DNA of 64,000 bases. Source: Mactra quadrangularis. Its lineage: Eukaryota > Mollusca > Bivalvia > Venerida > Mactridae. The notes beneath the pieces were generated by a model. That model was not told where the DNA came from, searched no databases, and saw only the letters and a program-made list of their open reading frames with translations. The position numbers and the translations under genes were made by a program. Where the stretch lies: NCBI GenBank assembly GCA_025267735.1, contig CM046303.1, positions 35,973,380-36,037,379 of the forward strand, given 5' to 3'. This document shows positions 30,801 through 44,000 of the stretch, in pieces; position 1 is the first letter of the stretch; each line of letters opens with the position of its first letter.

Positions 30801-33800
30801 GTGATTTTCAAATTGCTTGACGTAGACAATGTAAACAAGTTACTAAACATAATGATTGCCTCATGAATATTATAATGAGAAAAGGTCACCTGAATGTGAC
30901 CTTCATTACTAAACAGCCAAAACAATTTCAGTGAACTCTGGCAAAATTCCAAGACTGCATACCACTAACAGGTAGAATTCAATGAAATATTGACTTACTA
31001 TGATGGAACTTCTCCAAATTTGTGTCTTTTATATTCTTCTTCTTGTTTCTTTTTTAAATCATCTAAAGCAGTAAGACTTGGCGCTCTTGGAACTGCAGTA
31101 TGTTTTACAGCACGACCATTTAACTTGATAAAATCATAATCATTTCTTACCAATTTTACCTGAAATATTAACAAAACATGATCATACATAGAAATAAAAG
31201 TAATCTATAATGATAATAGATACAATTAATAAGTTATTTAACAATATCATACTATAGAGTTAGTAGTTTTATGACTAAGCTAAAGTAATGTTAATGCAAG
31301 AGAAAATGAATCATGATAAGTAAGCATCAATGATATCTTGAGACTTTTTCATCATATCTTACATCACAAATGCAATATTGGTATTCTTAGGTTGACCACA
31401 ATAAAAAGAAACTCTTAATAGATGTTTTGAAAACTCTTCACATTAACTTTTCTGTTGGTGTAATTTGTAACAAGAAAGAGCATCTGTACTTCTTACTTTC
31501 TTTCATGAATATCACACCTCAGAAATGTCATAACAAATGTCTACCCTTCTAATTGTATTGGAGACTACTTTAGTTTAACATAAAAATCATTAATCTATAA
31601 TAACAGGGCTGCCAATATGGACTCATAAAATCAGCTGAAAAGGGTCAATCACTACTGAAAACAGTTCAATTTGGGTTCATTTTTTCTCACTCTATCCAAT
31701 ACATTGACTTAAAATTTGTCAAATGGTCGAATATATTTCAGATATTGACATTTCAAAGCCTCTGTAGCACTATTTTATATTCAGTTCATCAGAAATAAAA
31801 TCTATTTGCTGATGACTATAGGACGCTAAATATGCTGAAATCAGCTGAAAACTGGCAGCCCTGAAAACAATAATAACATTTTGAAATCTTACATCATTAG
31901 CCACACTGGCTGGAGGTACAGATAATTTAGGATCAGGTGTACAAGGTCTAGATTGTAACTTTACTGATGGTCCTGATCTTGTATGTGCTCGTAAAAATGA
32001 TGCTGAATGAGGTCTAGGAGCATCTGGTTCTTTCTGAAATAATTATAGATGAATGACATGAAGTGTGTGCAAGCTAAAGGGAATTCTACATTATAGTGCA
32101 TTAACGACTATGTTATACACCAATGTCCTTCATGGCTTTAAAATAGGTGCGGTCGCAATAATTGAAATTTACAAATATATTTAATATATTTTAGTTTTCT
32201 TTTTAATCCTAATGAAAGAAATAAAGTTAAACAAAAAATAAATCAAAAAAGTGGTTTAGTAATATTTATTTTATTAAAATAGTGAGTTTAGAAAATGTAA
32301 ACTTTGATGCAAGTTTTCATGAAGTACAGTGAAAGCAATTAAAACAAAATATTCCAATTAGATTGTGTACACTCCCTACAGATGCACTAAGAGTTAAAAA
32401 TACAAATTAATTCATACATTGTCTGAAATCAATATAAAAAATATCCCTGTTCACTAAAATTCCAAATTTCCAAAGTACAGCTTTACACAAAAGAAGTAGT
32501 ACACACAATAAGTATGGTGTCCAATAATGGACACAGGTAATGTAAGTCATGATATTATGAATGAAAGGTGTTAAATTGCGTAACCAATTTCATGGTTTTC
32601 AAATATATTCATGACTGTACATTGATAATAGACCATAGAAGAATGAATTCTACCTAACAACGTTGTAAATGAAATTATCAATTTAAACTTGTCACTGATA
32701 AAGAACTGGGGTTGTTTCATAAGAATCTTATGTAAGATGGCAAAATTTTCGTAACTTAGTTACTAACACTGAAATTACGTTTACGATTAGAGACTAAGTC
32801 GATGAGAAATGGTGAAGCACTCAAATTTTGGTCACATAATTTGTTGTCAACACAGGACTTAAATACATTTAAAGAATACAATATGTTCCACACACTTCAA
32901 TGAACAATTACACCAACGAACAGTAGAAGCTCTCGAAGAAAATACACGAGGGCTATCCCGAGCCACCATACTTTAAATTTTTCAATACACGTCCAACGCA
33001 AACAAAGGTGATATGACTCAATTAAAAGTTTATCTGCTAACAAAACCTTGGTCAATTTAAGATGGAGCCAATGGACGTTAAAATAAACTCATTAAGCACA
33101 AAAAAGTTCCCATGTGGCATCCAATAAATACCTTTAAACAATAAATCATCAAAACATAAAGACATATAAAATTATAATTTCATAAAAAATGAACCATTCT
33201 TAAGACAAATTTATCGAAAACTTGTGATCTTTAGATAGAAGTTCAGATCGCGTATGTACAAACATTTTGGTAATTAGCCCCGGACTTCCGCAAAGGTGTG
33301 TAATGAATAAGTTTTTTAATACACACTTTAAAATGGACACCCAGGTTTTGATTACAGTGTCCTCAAGTTTGATTCAGATACGTAAATTCAGTCACAGATA
33401 TAGTAAAAAAAGTTAAAGTGCTGTTTAAAGACTGCTTCCACATACATGTTCAGCCGACTTTACAATCTTGTACAATAACTCCTGATCACTGAAAATCACC
33501 CTCAGGCAGGCGATCCCTCACAGTTCCCATTTACACCTGGGTGGAGTGGAACAATTGTAGGTTAATTTCTTGCTCAAGGAAATTAGCAGTGCCCCAAGTG
33601 GGCATTAGTAAATGTAAGTCTCAGTGCATCTAGAGTAATATTAGTGCATTCCATATCTGTACATGTATTCTGAAATTGTTTGCTAGAATAAAAGGAAACT
33701 TGCACAGAAAATAACGTTTTTATTTCTATATTTACAGATGATGTGAAGGACCTATGGTAACATGCCTGGTCCAAAAGATTTCAGGCAGGAAGGATAATTA

Positions 33801-36800
33801 TACATTATGATATTTTTAGCACTGCATGTACCTTAACCAACTTTTTGGGGGTCAGTACTTAAAGGTACCATTCTGTAATTTTAACATTAACATAGTTCTT
33901 AATAATGAAATAAGAAATATGTAACCAAAGCTGAGGTATAGCATAGGCAGATGAATCAATATCAGTCTTAATGACAGCAATGGATATTCAGTCCAGCAAA
34001 ATGGAATTTGTTACTGAACCGAATAAAAATATACTGGACTATAAAAATCTTGTCAAAATAATTATGCAAACTATTTTAATGATTAAGCATATACATGTAA
34101 TATTCTAACATTTAATAAACAATATATCAACAAATAAAACTTTTTTATTGAATATGAAAATTGTGCCTGTAAATAAGTAGGTGGACTGTCAGATCACTTA
34201 CATTCTAAAAGTCACTGGACCAATGAAAATTTCTGTTGACAGTCCACTGGCTTAGTTTGAAGACTTCAATACATTACACTCTTCAATAACTATACAAAGA
34301 CTAATTAACCAGAGACACCACATCTCTGTGGTCAACTCATTAAATGAATGTAAATGGTATTTGAATTCTACTACTTAAATCAGTTAGCACAAGCTATAGC
34401 TACATGTACACAAAAAGAAAAACTGATAATAGTAAGCATATACATGGGTAGAGTTATCATATGAATGAATATGAAATGAGTAAAATTTATCATTTATATC
34501 GTAACATTTATCAATATTTCAAATGTTTCAAGGAGCAAAATGGGTATTACTTTTCTAACTCATAAATATGTTCCAGTATGAAATACACAAAAGACAAAAT
34601 GCTTCATGTACATCTGTAAATAATCCAAGCTTAAAACTTTATGTAACTAGCTATAATGCTATATACATGACTTTGTGTACTTCCTAAGTTTCAACCAAAA
34701 TGATACTAAACAAATTCAGATGTAATAGTAAATGGAAAAAAATAGCAAAATAATGTGATGTTTTTCACATTTCAGAAATAAATAAAGAGAAGTTATGTCC
34801 ACTTAAATCTTAAGGAATATAATAGACTTACTTCAATATCTGATTTTATTCTTGATGGTACATCTCTATATTTTTCGGATTGCCACAAAGCTTTTACTGG
34901 TTGAACACTTTCTTCTTCTTTAGCTCTTGATTTTCTCTGAATTTGTCTCATACGTCGAACATTTTCTCTTAAATGATCTTTTGACATACCTGAAGCAAAA
35001 TAATATACACGTAAGTATTTTCTACAAGAAAATTTCATGTAGCGCAGTCTTTTAATAAACAATATAAGGTCATTCTCAAATGCTTGGTGCTTGAATATTT
35101 CTGAGACAATTAATGTTGCAATCACACAAATAAAAAAAGAAACAAATCTATTCCATTTTTGACTCATATAAATAGTGGTTCAAACTTCAATTGAACACTG
35201 GACCTCTTGATTCAGTAGAGGCTCTAACTTGAATTTAAATGGAAAGAAATTTAGCCAAGGGAGTAGAATCCACGATGTTTTACCTAGAGCTACTAAAATG
35301 GTTTCCTAATTTCAGTGCTAGGCTTATAATACATGTAAATTGAATAGATTATTCAAGGAATAAAAATAAGATGCCATGAAGCTTGTATGATCTTACCTGT
35401 ACCATATTTAGGCATGCCATATCCCTGACCACTAACCTGGATTGCTACTCCATGCATTTTATCTGGAAAATAAAAAGAAATTAATTAAAAGCAAATTTAT
35501 ATACTATCACAGCATCAGTAGCACCAATCTAACCTACCAGTACCTCTTAGGTCGTAAGCAGACACTATCATGTCACCATAAAATCTAGCTTGATGGTAAG
35601 GTAGTACAAGACCTCTAATACATACACCTTCTACTAGAATTTGTGTAGCTAAAATGTCTACGGGACTATCTGAGAGTGTAATCATAAGATTGCTACTGGG
35701 CTATTTATGTTGGGTGCCAAATGTAACCTAATAAAATTCCACAGCCCTTAATTAGATTCAAACAGACAACCTCTTGGGTAGTAAGCAGACACTCATTCAT
35801 GTCACCATAAAAGCTAGCTTGAAGGCAAGGCAGCACAAGTGCCATATTATAACTTCGTTACACCAAAATAATACCACCACTTGGTTGGAACTCTGAAATT
35901 ATTAATTAGTTTTGAGAAACTTGCAGGATCTGAAATGACTGTGAGAAATTACAAGTCATATCTTTTATTACTGCTAATCAGTTTTAATTGGGAAGGCAGT
36001 GAAAACAAATTAACTTGCTTTGAATACAGCTGGAATTTGCTCTGTATCAGGAGTAAACTACTGACGCATAACATTCATCGCTATTATGCTCTATAAGAGT
36101 GAGGTGATTACTGAAAATGATGATAACGATTGTACGTGAAGTTAGATAAAAATTATTTCAAATTTTAAAAAAGATTGATACATCAAATATATCAATACAG
36201 CAACGTTTGAGTACAGTAAAAATGTGAATAGTTAATGTACCGTCTATTGGCATATACATTTAAGGCTTAATCAACTGGTGTAATCCAAAACTGCCAAATA
36301 AATATTGATCTTGTGGAACACATCTAGTTTAGCGGACTCCGGAAGTAAATATAAATATGCGTGCCCAGCGTGCTGTTTCAAATGAGCAGACGCGAGAGGG
36401 TAAATGCCGCTATTTTTCTGTTATTATAGGGGCTGCTGCCCCCACACCCCTGCTAATATTAAAAATGGGTAACAAAAAAGCATTTTAAAATACAGTGTTT
36501 ATTCTAGGATTTGAAAATGTGGGGGATCTTCCCCCACCTCTTGAAAAAATGTGGGGGATTTTGAAAAAATGAGTGGGAATATAAGGTGGTGCAAAAAATG
36601 ACTACCGGTAACTAAAATTACTTTCCATTCAGTATGCCTAATGCACACGTCCAAAACACAGGTTTAATCATATATCACCTTCAAGTTACATTGAAAATTT
36701 TGAGCAAAATCTGAAAAAACCTGCAGATTTTTCAGCGAAATCGAGAGAACGGCCAATTTTTTTCAAGAAAATTGAAAATAAAAAAACTTACGACCGATTA

Positions 36801-38036
36801 TTTTCGGCGAAATCCAAAGCTGAAAAGTTGATAGGATCGCATAATTTTACTCTTTCTTGAAACTTGCTAAAAAGTTACGGTGCAACGGCCCATTATCAAA
36901 CGATCAATAATCAATATTTAAGAGTCAATTTAATAATAACCGACCACACAGCTTTCAAATCAATAATAAAGACATTGTCCGTCATTATCAAATTTAGGTC
37001 GGCGGTAAACATCAAAGAAGTTGATATGCCTTGACTATCAGTTCTAAAAGACACACTAGAGCCGACACACATTTAATTGATTTTTAATGACGATTGTTTC
37101 CTTTGTGTATTTTATGGATATTTATAAATATTAACAGCATCAAAATCACGACAACATTTACTCAAACTTTCACTACGAGGTGCTAAAAAATTTTTTATGT
37201 CATCACATGACCTTCAATAAGCTTCATAATTAACTGCCAACAAGTAATCCTTTCAAAAGGAATTAACGACTGACACTTGTCAAGTTTGTATATTAAATTT
37301 TTTATCTTTTGTTCGCCGATTGTTTTGTTTCACAAATTATTCAATGTAATGCATAGAAAATAAAATTGAGCTAATGCTCAATTCAAATTCGGTATTTAAA
37401 TTATGCTAATTTTTTATTAAATAGATTAGTCTAAACATTTTTTTTCTGACAAAAAATAAAACTATAAAAGCAAACTAGATGTACTGGCGAAGTATAAGCG
37501 TACATACTTTGAATTCATTGCGTCCGCGGTAATAGCTTGCGTATCTGACGCAGGACAACGGCTAAATGAATCACTGAGTTTAAACATAATTTGACTAGTT
37601 CTACTATCAATTAAAAGCGGGACACAAAAAACCCAACTCTATTCGTTGTGGTTTTGTTTTACTTTAATTATGAAAGTACGAAATTTTATGGGTATAAAAG
37701 GTAAGACTAATATTTAAATTTTTCGACGTGATTTGAAATGGGGGAATTGTCCCGCACGTCATTGAAAAATCTGGGGATTTTCTATCAAAGTGGGAGATTC
37801 CCGCGATCCCGTGGCCTAGAATAAACACTGAAAATAGTTATTAAAAATATTTCATTTAGGAAATGAATAAGAAACTGCATGGGTAAAAACAAAATGGCAT
37901 CCAAAATCTGTAAACAACGCAATGTCTGATCATGCGCAATAGCGGGGTCCGCTAAACTAGATTCTATCTGATCTTGTGAACACTCACTTGCACTGATTTC
38001 CACTTGTTTGTCAGAACTATGCAGCCCATGGTGCAT
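27869..38036 (-). CDS. ENKD1: Enkurin domain-containing protein 1 (seven coding exons)
   Basis: Coding exons in transcript order: 38036-37988, 35462-35397, 34989-34832, 32033-31893, 31159-30999, 29729-29593, 28026-27869. All phases agree and give about 289 aa (human about 346). Landmarks match ENKD1: KDHLRENVRRMRQIQRKSR, VKALWQSEKY, FLRAHTRSGPS, EVPS-YLRNRKEQW across a join, PEAERQETLNLLKQ, and the C-terminal enkurin signature EEAIKIFSRPKVFVK. ENKD1 is known as a microtubule-associated centrosome and ciliary-base protein acting in ciliogenesis and spindle orientation. The first exon (MHHGLHSSDKQVEISA) is less certain: it has an in-frame TAG just upstream, a GTGAGT donor and the right phase. 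Otherwise translation could begin at MHGVAIQ in exon 2. The gene is divergent from C2orf81. Confidence 0.9.
29507..29575. repeat. Small hairpin element in an ENKD1 intron
   Basis: GTTTAGCACCAAA and GGTAACTCACT at the left pair with TAGTTAC and TTTTGTGCTAAAC at the right. It lies about 20 bp from the donor of the 29593-29729 exon. A related hairpin is at 49864-49945. Confidence 0.55.
29810..30428 (+). mobile_element. Second pearl-like tandem-repeat element, copy 2
   Basis: The start AACAACAAGAGCAGTTCATG leads into diverged units sharing GGGCCATAATTCAGTCCAAA (about 30027 and 30190) with the element at 25460-26275. The 3' end repeats GACGCACAGCTGAGTAGGAT and ATTCTTCAAATAGTCGAG. It lies in an ENKD1 intron, antisense to the gene. 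Confidence 0.7.
30690..30930. repeat. Diverged dispersed repeat (partner at 57.64-57.89 kb)
   Basis: Ordered words shared with 57640-57890 in the same orientation include GTAATTTCTATT/ATAATTTCTATT, CAGCTAATTTGA/GAGCTAATTTGA, GACGTAGACAATG/CACGTAGACAATG and CTGAATGTGACC. The family is unidentified. Confidence 0.5.
32034..34831. other. Large ENKD1 intron
   Basis: 2.8 kb of AT-rich sequence. The only piece recognised is an antisense SINE-body fragment near 33480-33600: ACACCTGGGTGGAGTGGAAC and TTCTTGCTCAAGGAAATT are the reverse complement of a body word found at 47180. Confidence 0.45.
35538..35845. repeat. Two diverged direct repeats in an ENKD1 intron
   Basis: AGCAGACACTATCATGTCAC with ATCTAGCTTGATGGTAAGG (about 35558-35600) recurs as AGCAGACACTCATTCATGTC with AGCTAGCTTGAAGGCAAGG (about 35787-35830). 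It may be SINE-derived. The function is unknown. Confidence 0.45.
36690..37530. repeat. Left arm of an 0.8-kb inverted repeat around ENKD1 exon 1
   Basis: Its reverse complement is found diverged at 39200-40010. Matching words include TTTGAGCAAAATCTGAAAAA / TTTTTCAGATTTGCTCA, GATCGCATAATTTT / AAAAATTATGCGATG, CCTTTCAAAAGGA / CTTTTGAAAGGATT and GTACTGGCGAAGTATAAGCG / ATACTAGCGAAGTATTCGCG. It is probably two oppositely oriented copies of one element. Confidence 0.6.
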
Positions 38037-39199
38037 CTACTACAGAAAGTTATGTCATTTTTACGCATAAGTACATGTTTCATTAATTTCACCACATGAT
38101 GAATCAATAGAATCTTAAGTAGTTAAGTTTTTTATATTTTTTTCATACAGCATTTATCATGTTCATGCTGATCGATGGTTAAATTCACTTCCAAAGTCAA
38201 AAGTTATTATTAATACTAATGACTTATGTTACATAAATTAAGACAAACCATTTAGATTAGTGAATGATCAACAAGCATTATTTTTTATTTTTAAATTGAT
38301 CAATTCAATGAATTTTTATTTTGTGTCTGAACTTGCAAGATAAATAATCTATGTCGAGATTCGTCTAGCACATCCATCTAACATATCATCCCTTAGTTCA
38401 CATGTTATTATAGATAAAATTAAACATAACATGGCACTTAACTTGTCTAAAAAAATTCATACATACCAATTTATTGCTAAATTCAATAACGTTTCTTAGA
38501 AAATAGTTTACAAGGCATCCATATTGTTTTTAAAAGTCACGTGACGGAAACCAAGATTTAAATTTTGAACAATTTATTTACATTAAAGTAATGATTTTTA
38601 TATTTTACCTTAAATATTTTGTTAAATATACCACTAAAATTAAATTTGTTTCATTCAAAGAAAAAATAACGAATTCTCAGTCTGTGCGAGATGTAAACAA
38701 ATCCATAGTTACATTCATTTCCGGTTTGTATGAGACGGTGAAAATCATGTAAATTTTTAACTGTAAGTAGTTATGTGGCTTTCTCAAGCTATAAAAGTGG
38801 ATACACCCTAAAAATCCGTTGAAAGTTATACCGATTTTGTGTCAAATTAATTTTATGCCGTTCCATTTAGAACTCTCAAAGATAAACAAATTCAAAATTC
38901 GGAAATCTATTCTGCAACTTGGACTCAAAAGTCAAAGTATCAACAGTTCTTGGGTAAAAAGAGAACTAGTATGAGTCTTTAACTGTATAAATTAGTTTGT
39001 ATGTATAGGGATTGTTAGATCTTGTTCTCTGGTCAGCTTGTATTAGTTAGTTTGGAGGTGGGTATATTGCAACAAGGTCCAACAAGTTTTTATTCCGGAT
39101 CGGTCCGGCTGTCTGCCATTTTTTCGTGTCGCATGATCGGTCCGGTTGTTCGGTTTTTAATCTGCGCCCAACATATACAAAAAGGTGCTGTTAAAATGA

Positions 39200-40010
39200 C
39201 GCAATAAATTCCAAATCTGTGCGTCCTCGCAACGCGAATACTTCGCTAGTATATCTCGTTTCCCCTGTAAAAGTTAAAACTTTTTATCAAACAGTAAACA
39301 ATCACCAAACATTGGTCTATTTAAAATACCGAATTTGAATGGTGCAATTACTCAATTTTACTTGCCATGCGTTACATAATGTGTGAAAAAACAATCGGCA
39401 AACAAAAGAATTAATAATTTTATATACATATTAGTCAATGGTTAATTGTTAAATCTTTTGAAAGGATTTAGTCTTGGCAATTAATTTATATACAAAAGGT
39501 CAGGTGATGATATTTAATGAACACCTTGTAGTGACAGTTTGAGTAAACTTTGTTGTGATTGTGCCGATATTAATATGTATCCATAAAATATCAAAATAAT
39601 TATGGGCATATTATTAAATTTTAATCCGAGTATGAACAATGGGCAAACAATTACGTCATTAAAAATTCAATTTAATGTGTGCCGGCTCTGCGTCTCTTTG
39701 AACTTATAGTCAAGGCATTGACCTTAATTCTATAATGACGGTCTATGTCTTTGTTATTGACTTGAGAGCTGCATGGTCGGTTATCAGAAGATTAAATCTT
39801 TGTAATTGATAATTGATCTTATGAATATCAGATGTTGTAATGTAGCCTTTAAGAGTGTTTCACTGACAAAGAAAAATTATGCGATGCCATCAACTTTTGA
39901 TTTTACGAGAAAACGGTCGAAAGTTTTTGTCTTTTTGCTGAAAAGTCTGTCCATTCTCCCGATTTCGCCAAAAAAATAGGCGTTTTTTTTCAGATTTGCT
40001 CACTTTTTTA
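39200..40010. repeat. Right arm of the 0.8-kb inverted repeat
   Basis: Inverted, diverged counterpart of 36690-37530, with the words listed in that entry. The arms enclose about 1.7 kb including ENKD1 coding exon 1. Confidence 0.6.
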
Positions 40011-40053
40011 ATGTGTATTATTCCCGTAAAATTAAGGTTCAGTGTTGTAAAAT

Positions 40054-40232
40054 GTATAAAGAAATATTCGTCAACTTTGGTGTAAGATCGATTTTTATTT
40101 CACCGAGTGAGCTCAGAAAGCATATTTCACGAGTGGCATAGCCACGAGTGAAAATGTCATTTTTTGAGATCACGAGTTGAAATAAAAAAGATCTTACATC
40201 AAAGTTGACGAATATTCTGTTTCTTTCATACT
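40054..40232. repeat. Fold-back element, about 50-bp arms
   Basis: GTATAAAGAAATATTCGTCA ... TTGGTGTAAGATCGATTTTT at the left mirrors GATCTTACATCAAAGTTGAC ... TTTCTTTCATAC at the right. The loop contains the shorter palindrome CACGAGTGGCATAGCCACGAGTG. AT-rich sequence to about 40440 ending GCATGAAAGAAA may belong to the same element. Confidence 0.65.
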
Positions 40233-41082
40233 TAGTTTTGTGTTTTATTTGATGTTTTTTTACACAGATAATAACGTGACGTCATTTCTACTCCAAGATG
40301 ACGTCATTTATCTTTTTATATGACGTCATAAACAATGAAAATATAAGGTTATATTTTCACTACGATGAAAGTATAAAATTTATATTTTTATCGTTTATTT
40401 TCATCGAATAATGCGACGTTTCATCGTAAAGCATGAAAGAAAATTAATTTGTCGTACATTTGTTGGTTGTTCTGTCACTGGAGCGGCATCTGTTGTTGTT
40501 TCTTTATACAGTTTATGTGCCAACTTGTCAGTGTTTTCTAGGAGCTAGGAAAGTTATGGGAGGGTCTTTTATAGGACTACTGTCAGTGTTTGCATTTTCA
40601 TTGCTATTCAAGTTTTGATATTTTGGTACAAAGATTTAAAGTATTTTATATTCATTATCAAATAAAAACGATTTGTTTCTTCTGTATATCTATGCCCAAT
40701 AATTTTGTACATTACACCAGGTACTAAATTTTAAAAAAAAGGTGTAGTTGTAGAAACATAATAAAATTGTAAAAGAAAACTTTCTGTTGAACAGAACATA
40801 TTATTAATACATAGACAACCCTGTAGATTAACATCTTAATGAACTTTTTTTGCTTCCTGTTACTGAGTAATTAAGATCCCTCTCTGGGGTATTGTTTTAC
40901 AAATGTAAGGTTAAAGTTGTGGTGTGGCGCAAAAAAGTAAAATAGGTACAATCTACTAAAACTGTACATTGTAGTTTATATCTCAGCCAACCCTTGCTTG
41001 AATAATTTATCTTTTTGTTACTTTCAGAATGTCAGAGTTAATTGTTTGGTAACTGAAATGTGGATACTTCAATAATTAAACA

Positions 41083-44000
41083 ATGTCTAAAGCAGCAGTA
41101 TCAAAATCCAGGGCAGAGAAAGGTGGTAAACCACCTGCTGCCCAGACACCAGTTGTTTCACATGAAATTGTTCCAGGAAAATTTAATGATCATGACTGGT
41201 GAGTATTATAATGATAATGTTCTTGGAACTTATCCGACCCTGAATAGGGATGTTAAATAGTACAGTAAAGACCACTTTTGTTATTTCAAAATCATGCGAT
41301 TTTTGACAATTATTAAGGCCCAAATGCTTAATTTGTGAACAAAAGGGTCTCTATAATAAGACCATTTTGCTACTAAGAAATCGATTTTGCTGGTCTTAAT
41401 AGCGGAACTTTACTGTATAACCTTTATTCTAGAACTCTAACAGTTAAGATGACTATAATTCTCAGAATATTTATACTATAATACAACATGCATGCATCAA
41501 GATATTCCATTGGTTAGCTAGATAGTTTGTTGTGGTATCAAAAAGTGATGCTTCAATTATGTATGCAGTGTTAGAGATAAGGCTGCTTAAGTTGACATTA
41601 TGGAGATAATGATGTCTGTTTTTTTTTAACTGAAATAGTGCTGATTGGTAGCGAAATGTTTCAATGCCATCAACTCACTGATTGAATGGGTTTGTGTACA
41701 AGCCCTGCCACTGACCATGGCACTTTATTTTACAAAGCTGGCAATTATTTACGGAAGTAAAAGTTTAATAAAGTACTGGTGCATCCAAGGAATGATGTTT
41801 ATTGGAGAGCTAATTGTTTAAATGAGTATAAAAAAACACCACTCAGTTACAATAGCATGGACAATTAAGAACATAATCTGAGTTGTTGCTTTCTTTGTAT
41901 AAAAGAATAATGTATTCAAAGTTGTTATATATTTTTTTATTGTAGGAATGTAATGGTAGATCGTGATAGTTCAGAGGATTTTGTTGAAGAAATTGTTGAT
42001 GATTTGATAGGAGTTACACTTGATAAATGTTTTGATTTATACATACAAAAACAAGTTATACCATTTACTGTATCTGAGGCTAAAGATGCCATACTTAGCA
42101 TAATAGAGGTAATACTTAGTTGTTTTTTAAATACACTATAGTATAAGAGTATTCATTTAAGGCAGACATGAAAACTATCTTAATAAAAATGTACTGTGAA
42201 TTTATTGAAATATATGTATATCATGCATTAAAGATGCAATAAACATGTCAAACCATTTTGCTTTATTAAGCAACAACAAATTGATCATTTGTTTGTTGGA
42301 TTTGCCACAACTAAAAAATTGAAAAATGAAAACAAAAGTTTACTTACAAAAGTTTAGAAAAAGTCTTCCTATGTCACTCATATCTATTAACTTACTATAT
42401 CTCAAGGACCACAACAGAAATAAGAGTTTATGCTTTTACTCTTTTTTGTGTCATCCGCAGGACTCGACATTAAGGCGCAGCCGACAGACATTCACTGGTT
42501 CAAGTTAGGTCCGGTCTGGTGGAGTTTTCTCGTAGGTAGCCCGACCAGGCTACTTAATTTTGATCAAAACTGTAATTACTACAAAAAATCAATTCGATTT
42601 TAGTTAAGCAATCTCAAATTTAAAGCAACAAAAGCTTGTTTACGCTTTATTTACAAGCATCCTAATGCATTTGAAAGTAATCTGGTGCGTATGCGTGTTT
42701 AATCGAGCCGTCTTGAGGTGTACTAGTCCGGGAATTTCCTTACACACATACACACACTTCTTACCGGCCATTTTTTAGCGTACTAAGTCAACAAAAAAAT
42801 TGTGTCACGCTTGTTTTAAGCCTTAATTATACATGTAATTAACAATTAAATTAAAGTAGACTCTTTGATTACACAATGTAACATGGCAATTATAACATTG
42901 TTACGCTATCAAACATTGGCAAAGTGTTAAAAATACCGACACACATCTTATCTTAAATTGTTTACATCAATATCCGTTTATAATTGCCAACGCATGCTCA
43001 TCATCAAACAAAGGATTAATATTGATTTAACTGCTGCAAAAAAGTATTGACTCCCTGGGGTACATGACAATTAGTTACGTACATTAAGTCAAGATTACTA
43101 CTTGAAATATTAGTATGACATATTGATATATAAATAAAAATCTTTGAGGTTATTCCACGCATAAACCAGGTTCTCACTAACCAGGTTCTCAGCGGGAACC
43201 TTATGCCAAGACTCACATAATCTGAGACCTAAGTTGGTAAAAAAATATGCAAACATTATGTAAGTCAGTAAAAAACTTTTCTCAAAATTAGGTTTTATAT
43301 TTGAATAGAAATGGTATGATGATGCATTCATCAATAATTATTTTAATATAAATTACCATGGTGACTTATAAAGACTCTTAAGTAATTACCAAAACTGTTC
43401 AAAATTACACACAAATGATTGAATATAAGATGACACCTGGTATTACTTTTGGTTAATTTAGGTTATAAAAAAGTATAAATTTAATATAAAATCCAATATA
43501 AAAATATTGTTCTGTTCACTTGCTCTAATTTTTTTGACAAAATCTGTAGAAAACCTGATCAATTTTTTGTGGCCTTAGTTTTAACTATGTTGTTATATTT
43601 TCCAGTGGCAATTTCTTACAAGAGACGAAGGAGAAAAGAATCCAGAAGGTGATTCTGGATGGTTACAAGATGAAGGTATGTAATTCTAACATATCATACT
43701 GATACAATTTATGTACTTACTCAGATACAGTTATATATTTATATATACATGTATTATTATATATCTAAAGAACCTAACCTATCGACAATCTGCATTTGTA
43801 CCACGTGACCGTCCAATATATTCCCGTATTTGATCCAAAAAATACATATTATTTTCGTATTGGACAGTTTGGTACATGTGCACTAAACGATGCTAGTCTG
43901 GTTTCCGGTTTTAATCTTTAACAAATTGAAGACAAAAGTAAACGAAAGATATATAATAAAAAGGTTATACATTTTACGGTACAATCAGGAGTATATTTGG

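Larger units (their letters stand above)
38037..41082. other. Divergent intergenic region between ENKD1 and C2orf81
   Basis: Both genes should be driven from this 3 kb. It holds the right arm of an inverted repeat (39200-40010) and a fold-back (40054-40232), leaving about 38040-39200 and 40450-41080 as candidate promoter sequence. No clear TATA box or CpG-rich core stands out. AATTGTTTGGTAACTGAAAT precedes the C2orf81 start. Confidence 0.45.

Noticed and set aside
37785..37987. Extension of ENKD1 exon 1 through the open frame to 37785
   Set aside because: A GTGAGT donor at 37987 gives the correct phase to the next exon; the downstream sequence is not ENKD1-like and runs into AT-rich intron.
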